Assembly: GCA_023435895.1 (NCBI GenBank)
Contig: JAEZLH010000024.1
Location: 1 to 64,000 of the forward strand
DNA length: 64,000 bases
Direction of reading: 5' to 3'
Source of the DNA: Bacillota bacterium
Lineage (GTDB): Bacteria; Bacillota; Clostridia; Lachnospirales; Lachnospiraceae
Of this stretch, positions 25,505 to 34,909 are shown in pieces; position 1 is the first letter of the stretch; each line of letters begins with the position of its first letter. The notes under the pieces were generated by a model that was not told the origin of the DNA, ran no database searches, and saw nothing but the letters and a program-made list of their open reading frames with translations. The translations under genes and the position numbers were made by a program.

Positions 25505-27685
25505 CTATAATAACAGTCCTGATAATTCTCCCTGATGGATAATATAGAGTTCATGCAACGCTCTTGTAATTGCCACATAAAGTAGCTTTGCATCTGCGTC
25601 ACTAACCGGATAGCTTACCTCATCAGGATTCCAGATAATAACTACATCGAACTCTAGTCCCTTTGTCATATGAATCGGCAAGACCATAATTCCATTTTTG
25701 AAGGTTGTCTCTTCCACATTTTCATCGAATTGCTCCAGTTTCACATGGTCCTTTAGGAGTCCTTTTACCTTAACGCTCTCCTCCACCGTACGACATATGA
25801 TTGCGATGGTATCGTAACCGTTCTTTTGAACCTCTCTGATTGTTTGCACTGTTCTATCCGTCAGCTCTTTTTCTGATAAAACTTTATCCACTGCTACGGG
25901 ATTACCATGGCGAATAATTGGTTCGATGTCATAGGTTTTAAAGGTGCATTTCTTTAATACCCAGCTGGCATAATTGGATATCTCAACCGTATTACGATAA
26001 CTTTTAGCCAACAGATAAAAGCGATCCTTATCCGGTGAAAAAACCTCCTGCCTAAGAACCTCCCAATCATTCATCCCAGTATCATAATGTATATTCTGAG
26101 AAACATCACCCATAATGGTGTAGGTACAAGTTTTTAGTAATTTCTTAAAGGTATAGAACAACATAACACCAAAATCCTGTGCTTCATCAATAACAATATG
26201 CTTTACATAATCAAAATCCAAAGTTTTTCTTAGCTTCTTCTTAATAAAACATAGCATTCCAAGGTCATACAGATCTATCTTTTTCTGCTTTAGATTCTCT
26301 AACAGTAATTCTATCACAGAAGAACCGGGAATATTCATTCCCTTTTTCAGATACCCTTCAAGATTCATACATAAATCCATTAAGAAGCCTTGATAGATTT
26401 CCATCAGATTAAACTTTTTATTTCTGACTCCATAATAATTTTTGTATTTATTCACTTCACTCTTGATGATATCCTTGCGTCTGTCATGCTCTTCATTAAT
26501 ATAAGCAATTTTCTGGGTCAACCGTTTATTAAGTAAATCGATTTTTTCCTGTAGGGGTAAATCCGAAAAGAAGTTAATAAAATAGCTGACATCCTCTCTA
26601 GTAATTAAAAGCTTATTCTCATACTTCACAGAGGGTTTATCTACCAGTGATAATTCATATTCTTTCATGTACAGCTCCAACGCCTTAATAAAATGGATGG
26701 AACCCTTAAAACGCTTTAGCTCTCCTTCTTCCTCTGATTGCGATTTCGCCCGTAATTTCTGAAAGCTATTACCCAGTTCATACTTCCCTTTCTTTGGGTC
26801 AAAGTCCTTTTCCAGTAATAACAGCAAAAACTCCTGCATGGTCATATGGTTAACATTATACACATCCAGATTCGGTAATACTCCAGTAATGTAATTGAGC
26901 AGCATCTTGTTGCTGCCAATAATAAAGAATTCGTCGGGAGCAAACTTATCCTTATAATTATAAAGAATATAAGAAATCCGGTGCATCGCAACCGTTGTCT
27001 TTCCGCTTCCGGCTACTCCTTGTACCACCACATTATGCCAGGGAGTATCTCTGATAATTAAATTTTGCTCCTTTTGAATTGTAGCAATGATTTCACCCAA
27101 TACCACTTCCTTATTCTTACTCAGGTACTTTGTAAGGAATTCATCATTGGCAATTACATCGGAATCATAAAAATCAATTAATTTGCTCTCTGAAATTTCA
27201 TAGGTACGTTTTAAGCTAAGGTTAATAGGAATTCTTTCACCGTTCGGTGCCAGATAAGAGCTATTGCCAATGTCACTGTCATAATAGACACTGGAAACCG
27301 GTGCTCTCCAATCGATAATAAGATTTTGGGAAGTGTTTTTTCGTATTCCATTTTTCCCAAGGTAAAGACAAAAATCTGTTACATCCCCTTCCTCCGTATA
27401 GTCAATTCGTCCGAAGTAAGGTTTCTTTAGCGCCAGGATATTCTTATTTAAACTCCTTTGCAGCATGGACTTCATATCCAGACCAATTACCAGGTCATTA
27501 TGAAGCTCCGGGTTATCCGACCGATAGTTATCGTATAATTCTTTGGTTTCCGCACTGGATTCCTGATATTTTTGAAGATAATCATCAATATTGTGTTGAA
27601 TTACCTTCACACATTCCTCAAGATGAATTTCTTCCTTTTGCCTCTCGGTCAAAGGCATAATAGTACTGTTGTTCCATTCTTCCAT
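25505..27685 (-). CDS. HelD-type UvrD-like ATPase/helicase
   Basis: 726 residues from the ATG at 27685, chosen for its perfect AGGAGGAATTGA site. An N-terminal coiled-coil-like region (11-60, containing LTERQKEEIHLEECVKVIQ) precedes a beta-rich segment with WRAPVSSVYYDSDIG, then helicase motif I QGVAGSGKT (222-230), the DEAQDFG Walker B, GDVSQNIH, YRNT and ITRALHEL motifs. This arrangement is that of HelD, which removes and recycles stalled RNA polymerase. A true UvrD/Rep would lack the N-terminal arm. It is a single gene with a consensus promoter overlapped by a dyad. Confidence 0.87.
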   Translation of the reverse strand: MEEWNNSTIMPLTERQKEEIHLEECVKVIQHNIDDYLQKYQESSAETKELYDNYRSDNPELHNDLVIGLDMKSMLQRSLNKNILALKKPYFGRIDYTEEGDVTDFCLYLGKNGIRKNTSQNLIIDWRAPVSSVYYDSDIGNSSYLAPNGERIPINLSLKRTYEISESKLIDFYDSDVIANDEFLTKYLSKNKEVVLGEIIATIQKEQNLIIRDTPWHNVVVQGVAGSGKTTVAMHRISYILYNYKDKFAPDEFFIIGSNKMLLNYITGVLPNLDVYNVNHMTMQEFLLLLLEKDFDPKKGKYELGNSFQKLRAKSQSEEEGELKRFKGSIHFIKALELYMKEYELSLVDKPSVKYENKLLITREDVSYFINFFSDLPLQEKIDLLNKRLTQKIAYINEEHDRRKDIIKSEVNKYKNYYGVRNKKFNLMEIYQGFLMDLCMNLEGYLKKGMNIPGSSVIELLLENLKQKKIDLYDLGMLCFIKKKLRKTLDFDYVKHIVIDEAQDFGVMLFYTFKKLLKTCTYTIMGDVSQNIHYDTGMNDWEVLRQEVFSPDKDRFYLLAKSYRNTVEISNYASWVLKKCTFKTYDIEPIIRHGNPVAVDKVLSEKELTDRTVQTIREVQKNGYDTIAIICRTVEESVKVKGLLKDHVKLEQFDENVEETTFKNGIMVLPIHMTKGLEFDVVIIWNPDEVSYPVSDADAKLLYVAITRALHELYIIHQGELSGLLL

Positions 27686-27782
27686 ATTCAATTCCTCCTG
27701 GTAGTAATATTCTTTCAAATATCTTGCCAAGCGACGGTGCACCGGTTTGGTACACTTTTTTTCTTAGATTTTGCCAAGAAAA

Positions 27783-27848
27783 CCCGTGGTCAATATTCTT
27801 TTCCATTAAACGGAAAGTAATTATATCACCACGGGCTATATAAGTCAA
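27783..27848 (-). promoter_or_regulatory. Promoter and overlapping dyad upstream of helD-like gene
   Basis: TTGACT (27843-27848), 17-bp spacer, TATAAT (27820-27825) on the - strand. An inverted repeat ACCACGGG/CCCGTGGT (27828-27835, 27783-27790) has one arm within the -35/-10 spacer and the other in the early transcribed region, flanking an inner TTTCC/GGAAA. The downstream arm is followed by TTTTCTT. It could be an operator with DNA looping, or a leader hairpin. Confidence 0.6.
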
Positions 27849-28070
27849 TTACAATTTAGGGAATCATTATTGCATTTTTGTATAATCATAAAAAATCATA
27901 AAAAGAACGAATGATACTAAGGCTTCATTATTCTAATTTGAGATTCAAAAGGCTTGCTTATACAGCGCCGTGACAATTTGCTTAAAGCCACAAAACTCAT
28001 TTGTTCTTTGACCTTATGTAAATTGAGAATTAACTTTATGAAAGTGTAATGACATTAGAGTTATACTTTA
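27849..28070. other. Spacer without recognised feature
   Basis: AT-rich sequence between the helD promoter and the 3' end of the histidine phosphatase gene. No clear terminator is seen for the latter. Confidence 0.4.
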
Positions 28071-28667
28071 TTATTTTGCAATTTTATTCAATGTAAGATA
28101 CTCATCTGCAGATAGATTGCACGCCTCCAAATAAAACTCACTTTCTTTATACTCTATAATATTAATACAGGTATTCTTCAGAAAGATCTTTCCGGTTCCT
28201 GTCTGACCCTGACTAAGTACGGAAAGCACAGAATTGATAGAGGCCCCATGCGAAATCATTATTATATTTTTATCCATATACTGCTCTGCATACTTTCTCA
28301 ATCCTGCAAACATTCTGGCACACAACTCTTCCCAAGGCTCTTTATCATCCGGCTCTCCCGATGCATAAAACGCTTCTCTCTCCTTGGCAGTCATACCTGA
28401 CACTTTGGAAAAATCTCGTTCTGTTATAATATCATCTGTTATAACTTGTCCAACGGATACGTATTCCGCAATAATCTCAGCCGTTTTTTTTGCTCTGCTC
28501 AAGGGACTGGAGATTACTGCATCAAACTGTGCACTGCCCTGTAATACACTTCCGCATACTTTGGCTTGTTCTATTCCCTTTTCATTCAGCGGAATATCTT
28601 CTCTTCCTTGAAATTTACCCTGCACATTCCAATCTGTTTGACCATGTCTGATTAAATATATCTTCAT
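28071..28667 (-). CDS. Histidine phosphatase family protein
   Basis: 198 residues. The N-terminal LIRHGQTDWN holds the phospho-histidine (H8). SSPLSRAKKTAEII (second Arg), a conserved Glu in ITERDFSKVSG and ISHGASINSVL (second His) complete the two-His/two-Arg phosphatase site. It belongs to the cobC/GpmB branch, acting on small phosphates such as alpha-ribazole-phosphate or sugar phosphates; the substrate cannot be read from sequence, and no cobalamin gene is nearby. GGAG precedes the ATG. Single gene. Confidence 0.88.
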   Translation of the reverse strand: MKIYLIRHGQTDWNVQGKFQGREDIPLNEKGIEQAKVCGSVLQGSAQFDAVISSPLSRAKKTAEIIAEYVSVGQVITDDIITERDFSKVSGMTAKEREAFYASGEPDDKEPWEELCARMFAGLRKYAEQYMDKNIIMISHGASINSVLSVLSQGQTGTGKIFLKNTCINIIEYKESEFYLEACNLSADEYLTLNKIAK

Positions 28668-28869
28668 ACGTATTAATCTCCAAATTGATTTTTAATCTAT
28701 TCTAACATGTTTATTATAAAAATAGCTACCCTATTTTTTATAAATCCCTTTCTGAGGACCCTCCAATTTTTGGTGACCTCCTTTCTATTAAATATACCAT
28801 GCTCCTAAAATCATAAGTATATTAGAGCGACTGGTTCATTTTCTTCAAAGCATGCACCTTTAGATAGTC
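28668..28869. other. Spacer between histidine phosphatase and MCP terminator
   Basis: Holds an AAAGGAGG on the - strand near 28780 followed by only an 11-codon TTG frame. No supported gene. Confidence 0.35.
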
Positions 28870-28921
28870 AAAAAACCGTATAGAATGTATGATTTTCTTT
28901 CATACAATCTATACGGTTTTC
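28870..28921 (-). terminator. Terminator of the chemoreceptor gene
   Basis: Long stem ACCGTATAGA-TGTATGA / TCATACA-TCTATACGGT, then TTTTTT on the - strand. Confidence 0.8.
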
Positions 28922-29076
28922 TTTTCGCTATAAGGCTATGAAACGATTACCAATAACATCTTCATCCTTATGGTTATAAATCAAAATTCCATATTAGCTA
29001 TTTCTTTGTGTAAAATGATATTACAAAACATAAACCCTATGTCTGCCTCTTGTTTTAAGCATCTAAGTTCTAAAAC

Positions 29077-31092
29077 CTAAGCCTTAAATTTCATAATAAT
29101 ATCCTGTAAATTCTGTGCCAGTCGTGCTAACTTCTCACTGGACTGAGACATATTATCCATAGAAGTACCCTGCTCTAGCATTGCAGAGGAAGCCTGTTCG
29201 GTACTTGCTGCGTTTTCCTCAGCAATTGCGGAAAGAGTTTGAAGCATGTCTAATATTCCATTCTTTGACTTGGTCATCTCTTCTTCAGAATCATTTAATG
29301 TAGTGATAGCAACCGCTGCTTCATGCATGGCTTGCATAATCACTTCATATTTTTGCTGAGTATTTGTTACACTGGTGAGCTGTTCTCTGGATATCTCATT
29401 AATTCGCTCTATGCTTTGTACTGCTTCACCAACCACATTCTGCAGTTCTGTTACAATACCATTAATATAATTCGTGGAATTCGCAGACTGTCCTGCCAGT
29501 TTTTTAATCTCTGCGGCAACCACTGCAAACCCTTTCCCTGCTTCTCCTGCTCTAGCTGCCTCAATGGATGCATTCAAGGATAACAGATTGGTCTGCTCTG
29601 CGATATTAGCAATCAAATTACTTGCTTCTCCAATTTGAACTGCGCTTTGATTCGTCTTCATAATAATATCATATACATTCTTGGCTTGTGTACTATTTTC
29701 ATTGGATATCTCATTAAGGTGCTGGATATCCTTCAATCCGCTTGCAACTACTTCCGTAACACGGTCAGAGGATTTGTTCATGCTATAGACCTCTTCACGG
29801 TTCTTTTCAATCAACTCACCCAGTTTAATTGCTTGCTCGGAACCTGTCTCCGTATTCTCCGCTTGATCCGATGCACCTTTCGCAATCTCTTCCACCGTCT
29901 TCCCGACCTCATCAATTGCAACAACCGATTGCTCTATGGTCTCTGATAAATGGTGAGCTGTAGTTGACACCTCAGCAGAGGATGTTGTGATTTCACCAAC
30001 AATATTACGCAGACTGTCCAGAATACTCTGTAAAGCACTTGCTAGAATTCCATTTTCATCTGGCCGTTTCTGATATTTCTCAGGAATGTTCTCTGTAATA
30101 TCAAGATTCGCTATTCTTTGAGAAATCCTTGTCACAACCTTAATGGGTCTTGTGATTGCTTCCCCTATGAAATAGGCAATGCACAATGTAACTATAAGGC
30201 TGATAATCACAGTAACACCAATGGTGAATTGCATCGTGTTTATGGGATCAACTGCCTCTTTCTTTACAGCCGTAACAACAATTGTCCAGTTCGTTCCCTT
30301 TATCCTTGAATATCCTGCATAGACCGGATGCATATCCTTATCTACATATTCAATAAAGTCAGCTCCCCCACTGTTTATTGATTCGTTCTTAATCATTGCT
30401 TGAAGCGCTGTAGAAGTAGCTTTGAACTTTGAGTCTTTTTTCGCTTCTTCAATAGGATTCAATTGCTTTAAAACTACTTCCTGATTTTTATCAGCGATAA
30501 TTTGACCGCTGTTATTAATCAAATAAGTATATCCATTTCTACCAAACTTGATTCCAGTAGCAATAACACTTAATGTAACCCCGTCCTTACGTCCAATCAA
30601 CGCACCGACAATTTTATTCTCCCATTCAATCGGAACAGCTGTCATAATAACCGCTTGCCCTGTTACCTTACTAATAACTACATCCGAGATGTTCGCTTCC
30701 CCTTTTAAAGCTTTTTGAATGTAATCACGATCCCCTAATTCCGCAGTAGTACCGTCGGCATAATGTGCGGTACCATTCTTGTCAACAATTGCAAGTTCCA
30801 TAAAGCTCGTCTTACTGATTTCTTCTTTCAGTAATGGAAGCTGTTTGTTCAAATCCATCGATTTTATGTCCTTTTGCAACGCAAGCATATTCAGTTCAAC
30901 TTTAAAGCTCTCCATCCTACTCGCTACAAGCTTTGAATTATCTTCTGACAATGAGATTACGGTGTTTTTCACGCTGTCGCCTAATAATTTCTTCCCTGTA
31001 TAAACACTCTGAAAAGTAATAATAGATGTAATTGCAATGATAAGTAAGGAAAACAATATAACAATTCTTACTTTAATACTTTTTACTCGCAT
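29077..31092 (-). CDS. Methyl-accepting chemotaxis protein with Cache sensor
   Basis: 671 residues. TM1 at about 9-28 and TM2 at about 284-306 enclose an extracellular ~250-residue dCache-type domain (ELAIVDKNGTAHYADGTTAELGDRDYIQKAL, then IGRKDG and GYTYLINNSGQIIADKN). HAMP follows (EAITRPIKVVTRISQRIANLDI), then a cytoplasmic coiled coil with the CheW/CheA-binding tip around residue 505 (EQTNLLSLNASIEAARAGE). The dCache subtype usually binds small molecules such as amino acids; the ligand is unknown. GGGAAGGTG precedes the ATG. It is an isolated receptor gene. With the FliK-like and PilZ genes it indicates a flagellated cell. Confidence 0.95.
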   Translation of the reverse strand: MRVKSIKVRIVILFSLLIIAITSIITFQSVYTGKKLLGDSVKNTVISLSEDNSKLVASRMESFKVELNMLALQKDIKSMDLNKQLPLLKEEISKTSFMELAIVDKNGTAHYADGTTAELGDRDYIQKALKGEANISDVVISKVTGQAVIMTAVPIEWENKIVGALIGRKDGVTLSVIATGIKFGRNGYTYLINNSGQIIADKNQEVVLKQLNPIEEAKKDSKFKATSTALQAMIKNESINSGGADFIEYVDKDMHPVYAGYSRIKGTNWTIVVTAVKKEAVDPINTMQFTIGVTVIISLIVTLCIAYFIGEAITRPIKVVTRISQRIANLDITENIPEKYQKRPDENGILASALQSILDSLRNIVGEITTSSAEVSTTAHHLSETIEQSVVAIDEVGKTVEEIAKGASDQAENTETGSEQAIKLGELIEKNREEVYSMNKSSDRVTEVVASGLKDIQHLNEISNENSTQAKNVYDIIMKTNQSAVQIGEASNLIANIAEQTNLLSLNASIEAARAGEAGKGFAVVAAEIKKLAGQSANSTNYINGIVTELQNVVGEAVQSIERINEISREQLTSVTNTQQKYEVIMQAMHEAAVAITTLNDSEEEMTKSKNGILDMLQTLSAIAEENAASTEQASSAMLEQGTSMDNMSQSSEKLARLAQNLQDIIMKFKA

Positions 31093-31188
31093 ATTATATT
31101 CACCTTCCCATTTTTTAATTAATATTGCACAATTATCTTATATATTCTACATGATTTTACAACATTTTGCAACATGAAATTCATAGAC

Positions 31189-31245
31189 AAAAAAATCCCA
31201 TTGAAATATCTGCTAATTTTGACCCAGCATGATATTTCAACGGGA
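31189..31245 (-). terminator. Terminator of pflA
   Basis: TCCCGTTGAAATATC / GATATTTCAATGGGA stem with inner CTG/CAG, then seven T on the - strand, 48 bp after the pflA stop. Confidence 0.85.
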
Positions 31246-31292
31246 ATGCTCTTGTTTCATAGATAGACGAAAAAAGTCTGCTCTTGTTTTAT

Positions 31293-32036
31293 TTAGTTAT
31301 AATTTGTAGAAACTGCTATTTCACTACTTTCCAAAATTTCCTTAACCCTCAGCACTACTTCTTTTGTGGGCTCATTCACCTCGGATAATTTGTATTCCAA
31401 ACCAAGTTCTTTCCATTTGTACTCACCCATTTGATGAAATGCTAAAAGCTCAATTTTTAATACATTGGGATATGCTTTTAAATGATCGGCTAACATCTGT
31501 ATATAATCCAGATTATCCGATAATCCGGGCACCAATACATACCTTACCCAGGCACGAATATTCTGTTCACGCAGATAATCGAGCATCTTAAGAGTAGGAG
31601 CCAACGGTACACCGGTAATCTCTTCATATACAAAAGGATTATAATTCTTGATATCCAACAGTACAAGATCAGTTAATTCCAGTACCTTTTTTACATCTTC
31701 ATTCCAAACATAGCCAGAGGTATCAATCGCAATATGAATTCCTTCCTGCTTTAAGAGCTTACATACTTCATATACAAACTCTGCCTGCATAAGTGGTTCA
31801 CCACCAGTGAAGGTTACTCCTCCACTAGAGAAATTCATATAGGATTGATATTGTTTAATCTCCTTGAAAAGCTGCTCTGGCGTATATTCTGTTCCCTTTG
31901 TGCTGTCCCAGGTATCCGGATTATGGCAGTACTGACAACGAAGGGGACACCCCTGCATAAATACTACAAAGCGAATTCCGGGACCATCTACTGTTCCAAA
32001 GCTCTCCAAAGAATGTATTCTACCAATGATGTCCAT
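31293..32036 (-). CDS. pflA: Pyruvate formate-lyase activating enzyme
   Basis: 247 residues from the ATG at 32036 (AAAGGGTG upstream). Radical SAM enzyme that installs the glycyl radical on PflB under anoxic conditions. The 4Fe-4S/SAM motif is QGCPLRCQYCHNPDTW (C30, C34, C37), followed by FTGGEPLMQAEF and LVPGLSD. The length is standard for PflA. It lies 167 bp downstream of pflB, the usual order, and shares its promoter. Confidence 0.96.
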   Translation of the reverse strand: MDIIGRIHSLESFGTVDGPGIRFVVFMQGCPLRCQYCHNPDTWDSTKGTEYTPEQLFKEIKQYQSYMNFSSGGVTFTGGEPLMQAEFVYEVCKLLKQEGIHIAIDTSGYVWNEDVKKVLELTDLVLLDIKNYNPFVYEEITGVPLAPTLKMLDYLREQNIRAWVRYVLVPGLSDNLDYIQMLADHLKAYPNVLKIELLAFHQMGEYKWKELGLEYKLSEVNEPTKEVVLRVKEILESSEIAVSTNYN

Positions 32037-32203
32037 ACGCCACACCCTTTCAAGTTATTATATTTTTGGTTGAGATACAATATCATTATTAGGATTGTAT
32101 GTATTGCAGATAATTTCCAATGTCTCTATAGCTAGCATCTACTTCGAAATTATACTGTTCTACATACATAACTCCTAAAACTTATTCTCAAAATTATTTC
32201 ATC

Positions 32204-34429
32204 TTATCTCTCGTGGAAGGTTCTATTAATTACGTCTAACTGCTGCTCTCTGTTTAATCTGATGAAGTTTACAGCATAACCGGATACACGAATGGTCAAC
32301 TGAGGATATTTTTCTGGATGATCCATTGCGTCCATCAAGGTTTCACGATCGAATACATTCACATTGATATGATGTCCTCTGCTGCTAAAGAAGCCATCCA
32401 TTAAACCTACTAGATTATTCGTTCTGTCTTCTATGTTCTTGCCAAGTGCCTTCGGTACGATGGAGAAGGTATAGGATATACCGTCTTCTGCATGCTTGTA
32501 AGGAAGCTTTGCAACGGAAGCCATGGAAGCAATGGCACCCTTCTTATCTCTTCCGTGCATGGGGTTTGCACCTGGTGCAAAAGGCTCTCCGCCTTTACGT
32601 CCGTCCGGTGTGCTGCCGGTTTTCTTACCGTACACAACATTAGAAGTGATTGTAAGAACGGATAAGGTCTGCTTTGCTTCACGATAAGTTTTAACCTTAC
32701 GAAGCTTGTTCATAAAACGTTCTACAATTTCAATCGCTATCTGATCTACTCGGTCATCATTATTACCATATGCAGGATATTCTCCCTCGATCTCATAATC
32801 GACAGCTAAACCAGCCTCATTACGAATTACCTTTACTTTAGCATGCTTAATTGCGGATAAGGAGTCAGCAACTACGGACAAACCAGCGATACCACATGCT
32901 TCGGTACGAAGGATATTGATATCATGAAGTGCCATCTGCAGATTTTCATAGTTGTATTTATCATGCATATAATGAATAACATTTAATGTATTAATATATA
33001 ATTCAGACAACCAGTCCATTGTCTGGTCAAACTTCTTCATTACTTCATCATATTCCAAATACTCGCCGGTAATCGGTGCGAACATCGGTCCAACCTGCTC
33101 ACCGTAAATCTCATCCTTACCACCGTTAATTGCATACAACAAAGCTTTAGCGAGGTTGGCACGTGCGCCAAAGAACTGCATCTGCTTACCAATTCTCATA
33201 GCTGATACACAACAAGCGATACCATAATCATCGCCCCATACATCTCTCATGATATCATCACTCTCATACTGGATGGAGCTTGTATCAATGGATACCTTGG
33301 CACAGAATTTCTTAAAGCCTTCCGGCAAGAATACGGACCAAAGAACGGTTAAGTTCGGTTCCGGTGCAGGACCTAAGTTATACAGTGTGTGAAGAATACG
33401 GAAGCTGCTCTTTGTAACAAGGGTTCTACCGTCAAGACCCATACCACCGATGGACTCTGTTACCCAAGTGGGGTCACCGGAGAATAAATCATTATAGGAA
33501 GGAGTACGTAAGAAACGAACCATACGAAGCTTCATAACGAATTGATCCACAAGCTCCTGAATGCCTTCTTCAGTAATTGTACCATTTCTTAAATCTCTTT
33601 CATAATAGATATCAAGGAAGGAGGATACTCTACCCAAACTCATTGCTGCACCATCTTGCTCCTTAATTGCAGCAAGGTATGCAAAATATGTCCACTGTGT
33701 TGCTTCAAAAGAATTAGAAGCAGGGTTACTGATATCAAATCCATAAGATGCAGCCATTTGCTTCAAATGCTTTAATGCCTTAATCTGCTCAGAGATTTCT
33801 TCTCTTAAACGAATGTCAGGTGATTCTAAAATCGGAATTTCTAATAACTTCTTCTCCTGAATCTTATCTTCAATCAGGAAGTCCACACCGTAAAGCGCAA
33901 CTCTACGATAATCACCGATGATTCTACCACGTCCATATGCATCCGGAAGACCAGTAATAATACCTGTATGTCTTGCTTTCTTCATAGCATCGGTATAAGC
34001 ATCAAAAACACCATCATTATGAGTCTTACGGTTCTCGGAATAGATTTCTTCTGTCTTTTTATCCAAATGGAAACCATAAGCTTCCAGAGCGCTCTTAACA
34101 ACACGGATACCGCCATTGGGCATAATACCGCGCTTTAAAGGCTTATCTGTCTGAAAACCAACAATAACCTCTTTATCTTTATCGATATATCCAGGTCCAA
34201 AAGCAGTGATTGTAGAAGGAATTGAAGTTTCTGCATCAATAATTCCCTTCTTTGCTTCCTCCGCCATTAATTCCTTTACTTCATCCCAAAGCTGAGTTGT
34301 CTTTTGGGTTGGACCGGCTAAAAACGAATCATCACCATCATAGGGTGCATAGTTATGTTGAATGAAGCTTCTTACATTAACATCCGTCGTCCAGCTTCCG
34401 GTTTTAAAATCATACCATTCCTGTCTCAT
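32204..34429 (-). CDS. pflB: Formate C-acetyltransferase (pyruvate formate-lyase)
   Basis: 741 residues from the ATG at 34429; GGAGG lies eight bases upstream, inside the longer frame. It converts pyruvate + CoA to acetyl-CoA + formate in mixed-acid fermentation. The active-site pair is C406-C407 (GIACCVSAM), and the glycyl radical is G717 in IRVSGYAVNF near the C-terminus. SSFRILHTLYNLGPAPEPN and TWVTESIGGMGLDGR are typical of true PFL rather than diol dehydratases. The promoter overlaps a dyad and the leader holds two stem-loops. Confidence 0.97.
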   Translation of the reverse strand: MRQEWYDFKTGSWTTDVNVRSFIQHNYAPYDGDDSFLAGPTQKTTQLWDEVKELMAEEAKKGIIDAETSIPSTITAFGPGYIDKDKEVIVGFQTDKPLKRGIMPNGGIRVVKSALEAYGFHLDKKTEEIYSENRKTHNDGVFDAYTDAMKKARHTGIITGLPDAYGRGRIIGDYRRVALYGVDFLIEDKIQEKKLLEIPILESPDIRLREEISEQIKALKHLKQMAASYGFDISNPASNSFEATQWTYFAYLAAIKEQDGAAMSLGRVSSFLDIYYERDLRNGTITEEGIQELVDQFVMKLRMVRFLRTPSYNDLFSGDPTWVTESIGGMGLDGRTLVTKSSFRILHTLYNLGPAPEPNLTVLWSVFLPEGFKKFCAKVSIDTSSIQYESDDIMRDVWGDDYGIACCVSAMRIGKQMQFFGARANLAKALLYAINGGKDEIYGEQVGPMFAPITGEYLEYDEVMKKFDQTMDWLSELYINTLNVIHYMHDKYNYENLQMALHDINILRTEACGIAGLSVVADSLSAIKHAKVKVIRNEAGLAVDYEIEGEYPAYGNNDDRVDQIAIEIVERFMNKLRKVKTYREAKQTLSVLTITSNVVYGKKTGSTPDGRKGGEPFAPGANPMHGRDKKGAIASMASVAKLPYKHAEDGISYTFSIVPKALGKNIEDRTNNLVGLMDGFFSSRGHHINVNVFDRETLMDAMDHPEKYPQLTIRVSGYAVNFIRLNREQQLDVINRTFHER

Positions 34430-34443
34430 TAAAAAATCCTCCA

Positions 34444-34496
34444 TTCTGCCAATCGGCAGCCCCCGGATTCACAAAAGCACTCCAATGTGCTTTCCA
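34444..34496 (-). promoter_or_regulatory. Two stem-loops in the pflB leader
   Basis: On the - strand AAAGCAC attgga GTGCTTTT (about 34473-34496), followed by CTGCC gatt GGCAG (34444-34460) just before the ribosome binding site. The first ends in TTTT and could be a weak attenuator; the second may limit ribosome access. Confidence 0.45.
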
Positions 34497-34544
34497 AGCT
34501 TGATATGAATATCAATTTTCCTTCGTCTACCAATAATGGCAATT

Positions 34545-34592
34545 AAGTTTTATTACATCTATAATAATAAAACTTATTTCGTATATCGTCAA
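34545..34592 (-). promoter_or_regulatory. pflB promoter overlapped by an 11-bp dyad
   Basis: TTGACG (34587-34592), 17-bp spacer, TATTAT (34564-34569). A perfect inverted repeat AAGTTTTATTA / TAATAAAACTT (34545-34555, 34565-34575) covers the -10 and the start point. It is not a canonical FNR or Rex box. Confidence 0.6.
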
Positions 34593-34599
34593 GACAAAA

Positions 34600-34850
34600 T
34601 AATAACAGTAATCATTACCGTTTTATTTTTATTTTATTCATAGTGCACAGATATGAAAAGTAGTTTCTGTGATTATTGTATATAGTAACAATTTATCTGT
34701 ACATTTATACCAAGTAAATCAAATTAAATGATACAATTGTTACTAAAAATATATGAGGGTTGTTCAAAACGTAAATTTTTTGTTAAGATTTAAAATCTTA
34801 AAGTTTATTATCTTCTTTATTTCGAGAAATAGATTATTTGAATTTTATTA
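34600..34850. other. AT-rich spacer upstream of the pfl promoter
   Basis: No gene, ribosome binding site or known RNA is visible between the pfl promoter and the terminator of the anti-sigma gene. Confidence 0.4.
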
Positions 34851-34854
34851 CAAT

Positions 34855-34894
34855 TGAACAAACCCATCCCTGCCAAAATGACAAAGGATGGGTT
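34855..34894 (-). terminator. Probable terminator of the sigma/anti-sigma operon
   Basis: AACCCATCC (34861-34869) / GGATGGGTT (34886-34894), followed on the - strand by TGTTC; the U-tract is weak. Confidence 0.55.
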
Positions 34895-34909
34895 GTTCTT
34901 ATTAGCCCT

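Noticed and set aside
28731..28766. 11-codon TTG frame behind AAAGGAGG on the - strand
   Set aside because: Too short to support, with a non-ATG start and no neighbour to regulate.
34545..34575. FNR or Rex operator at the pfl promoter
   Set aside because: The dyad AAGTTTTATTA/TAATAAAACTT matches neither TTGAT-N4-ATCAA nor TTGTTAA-N4-TTAACAA.
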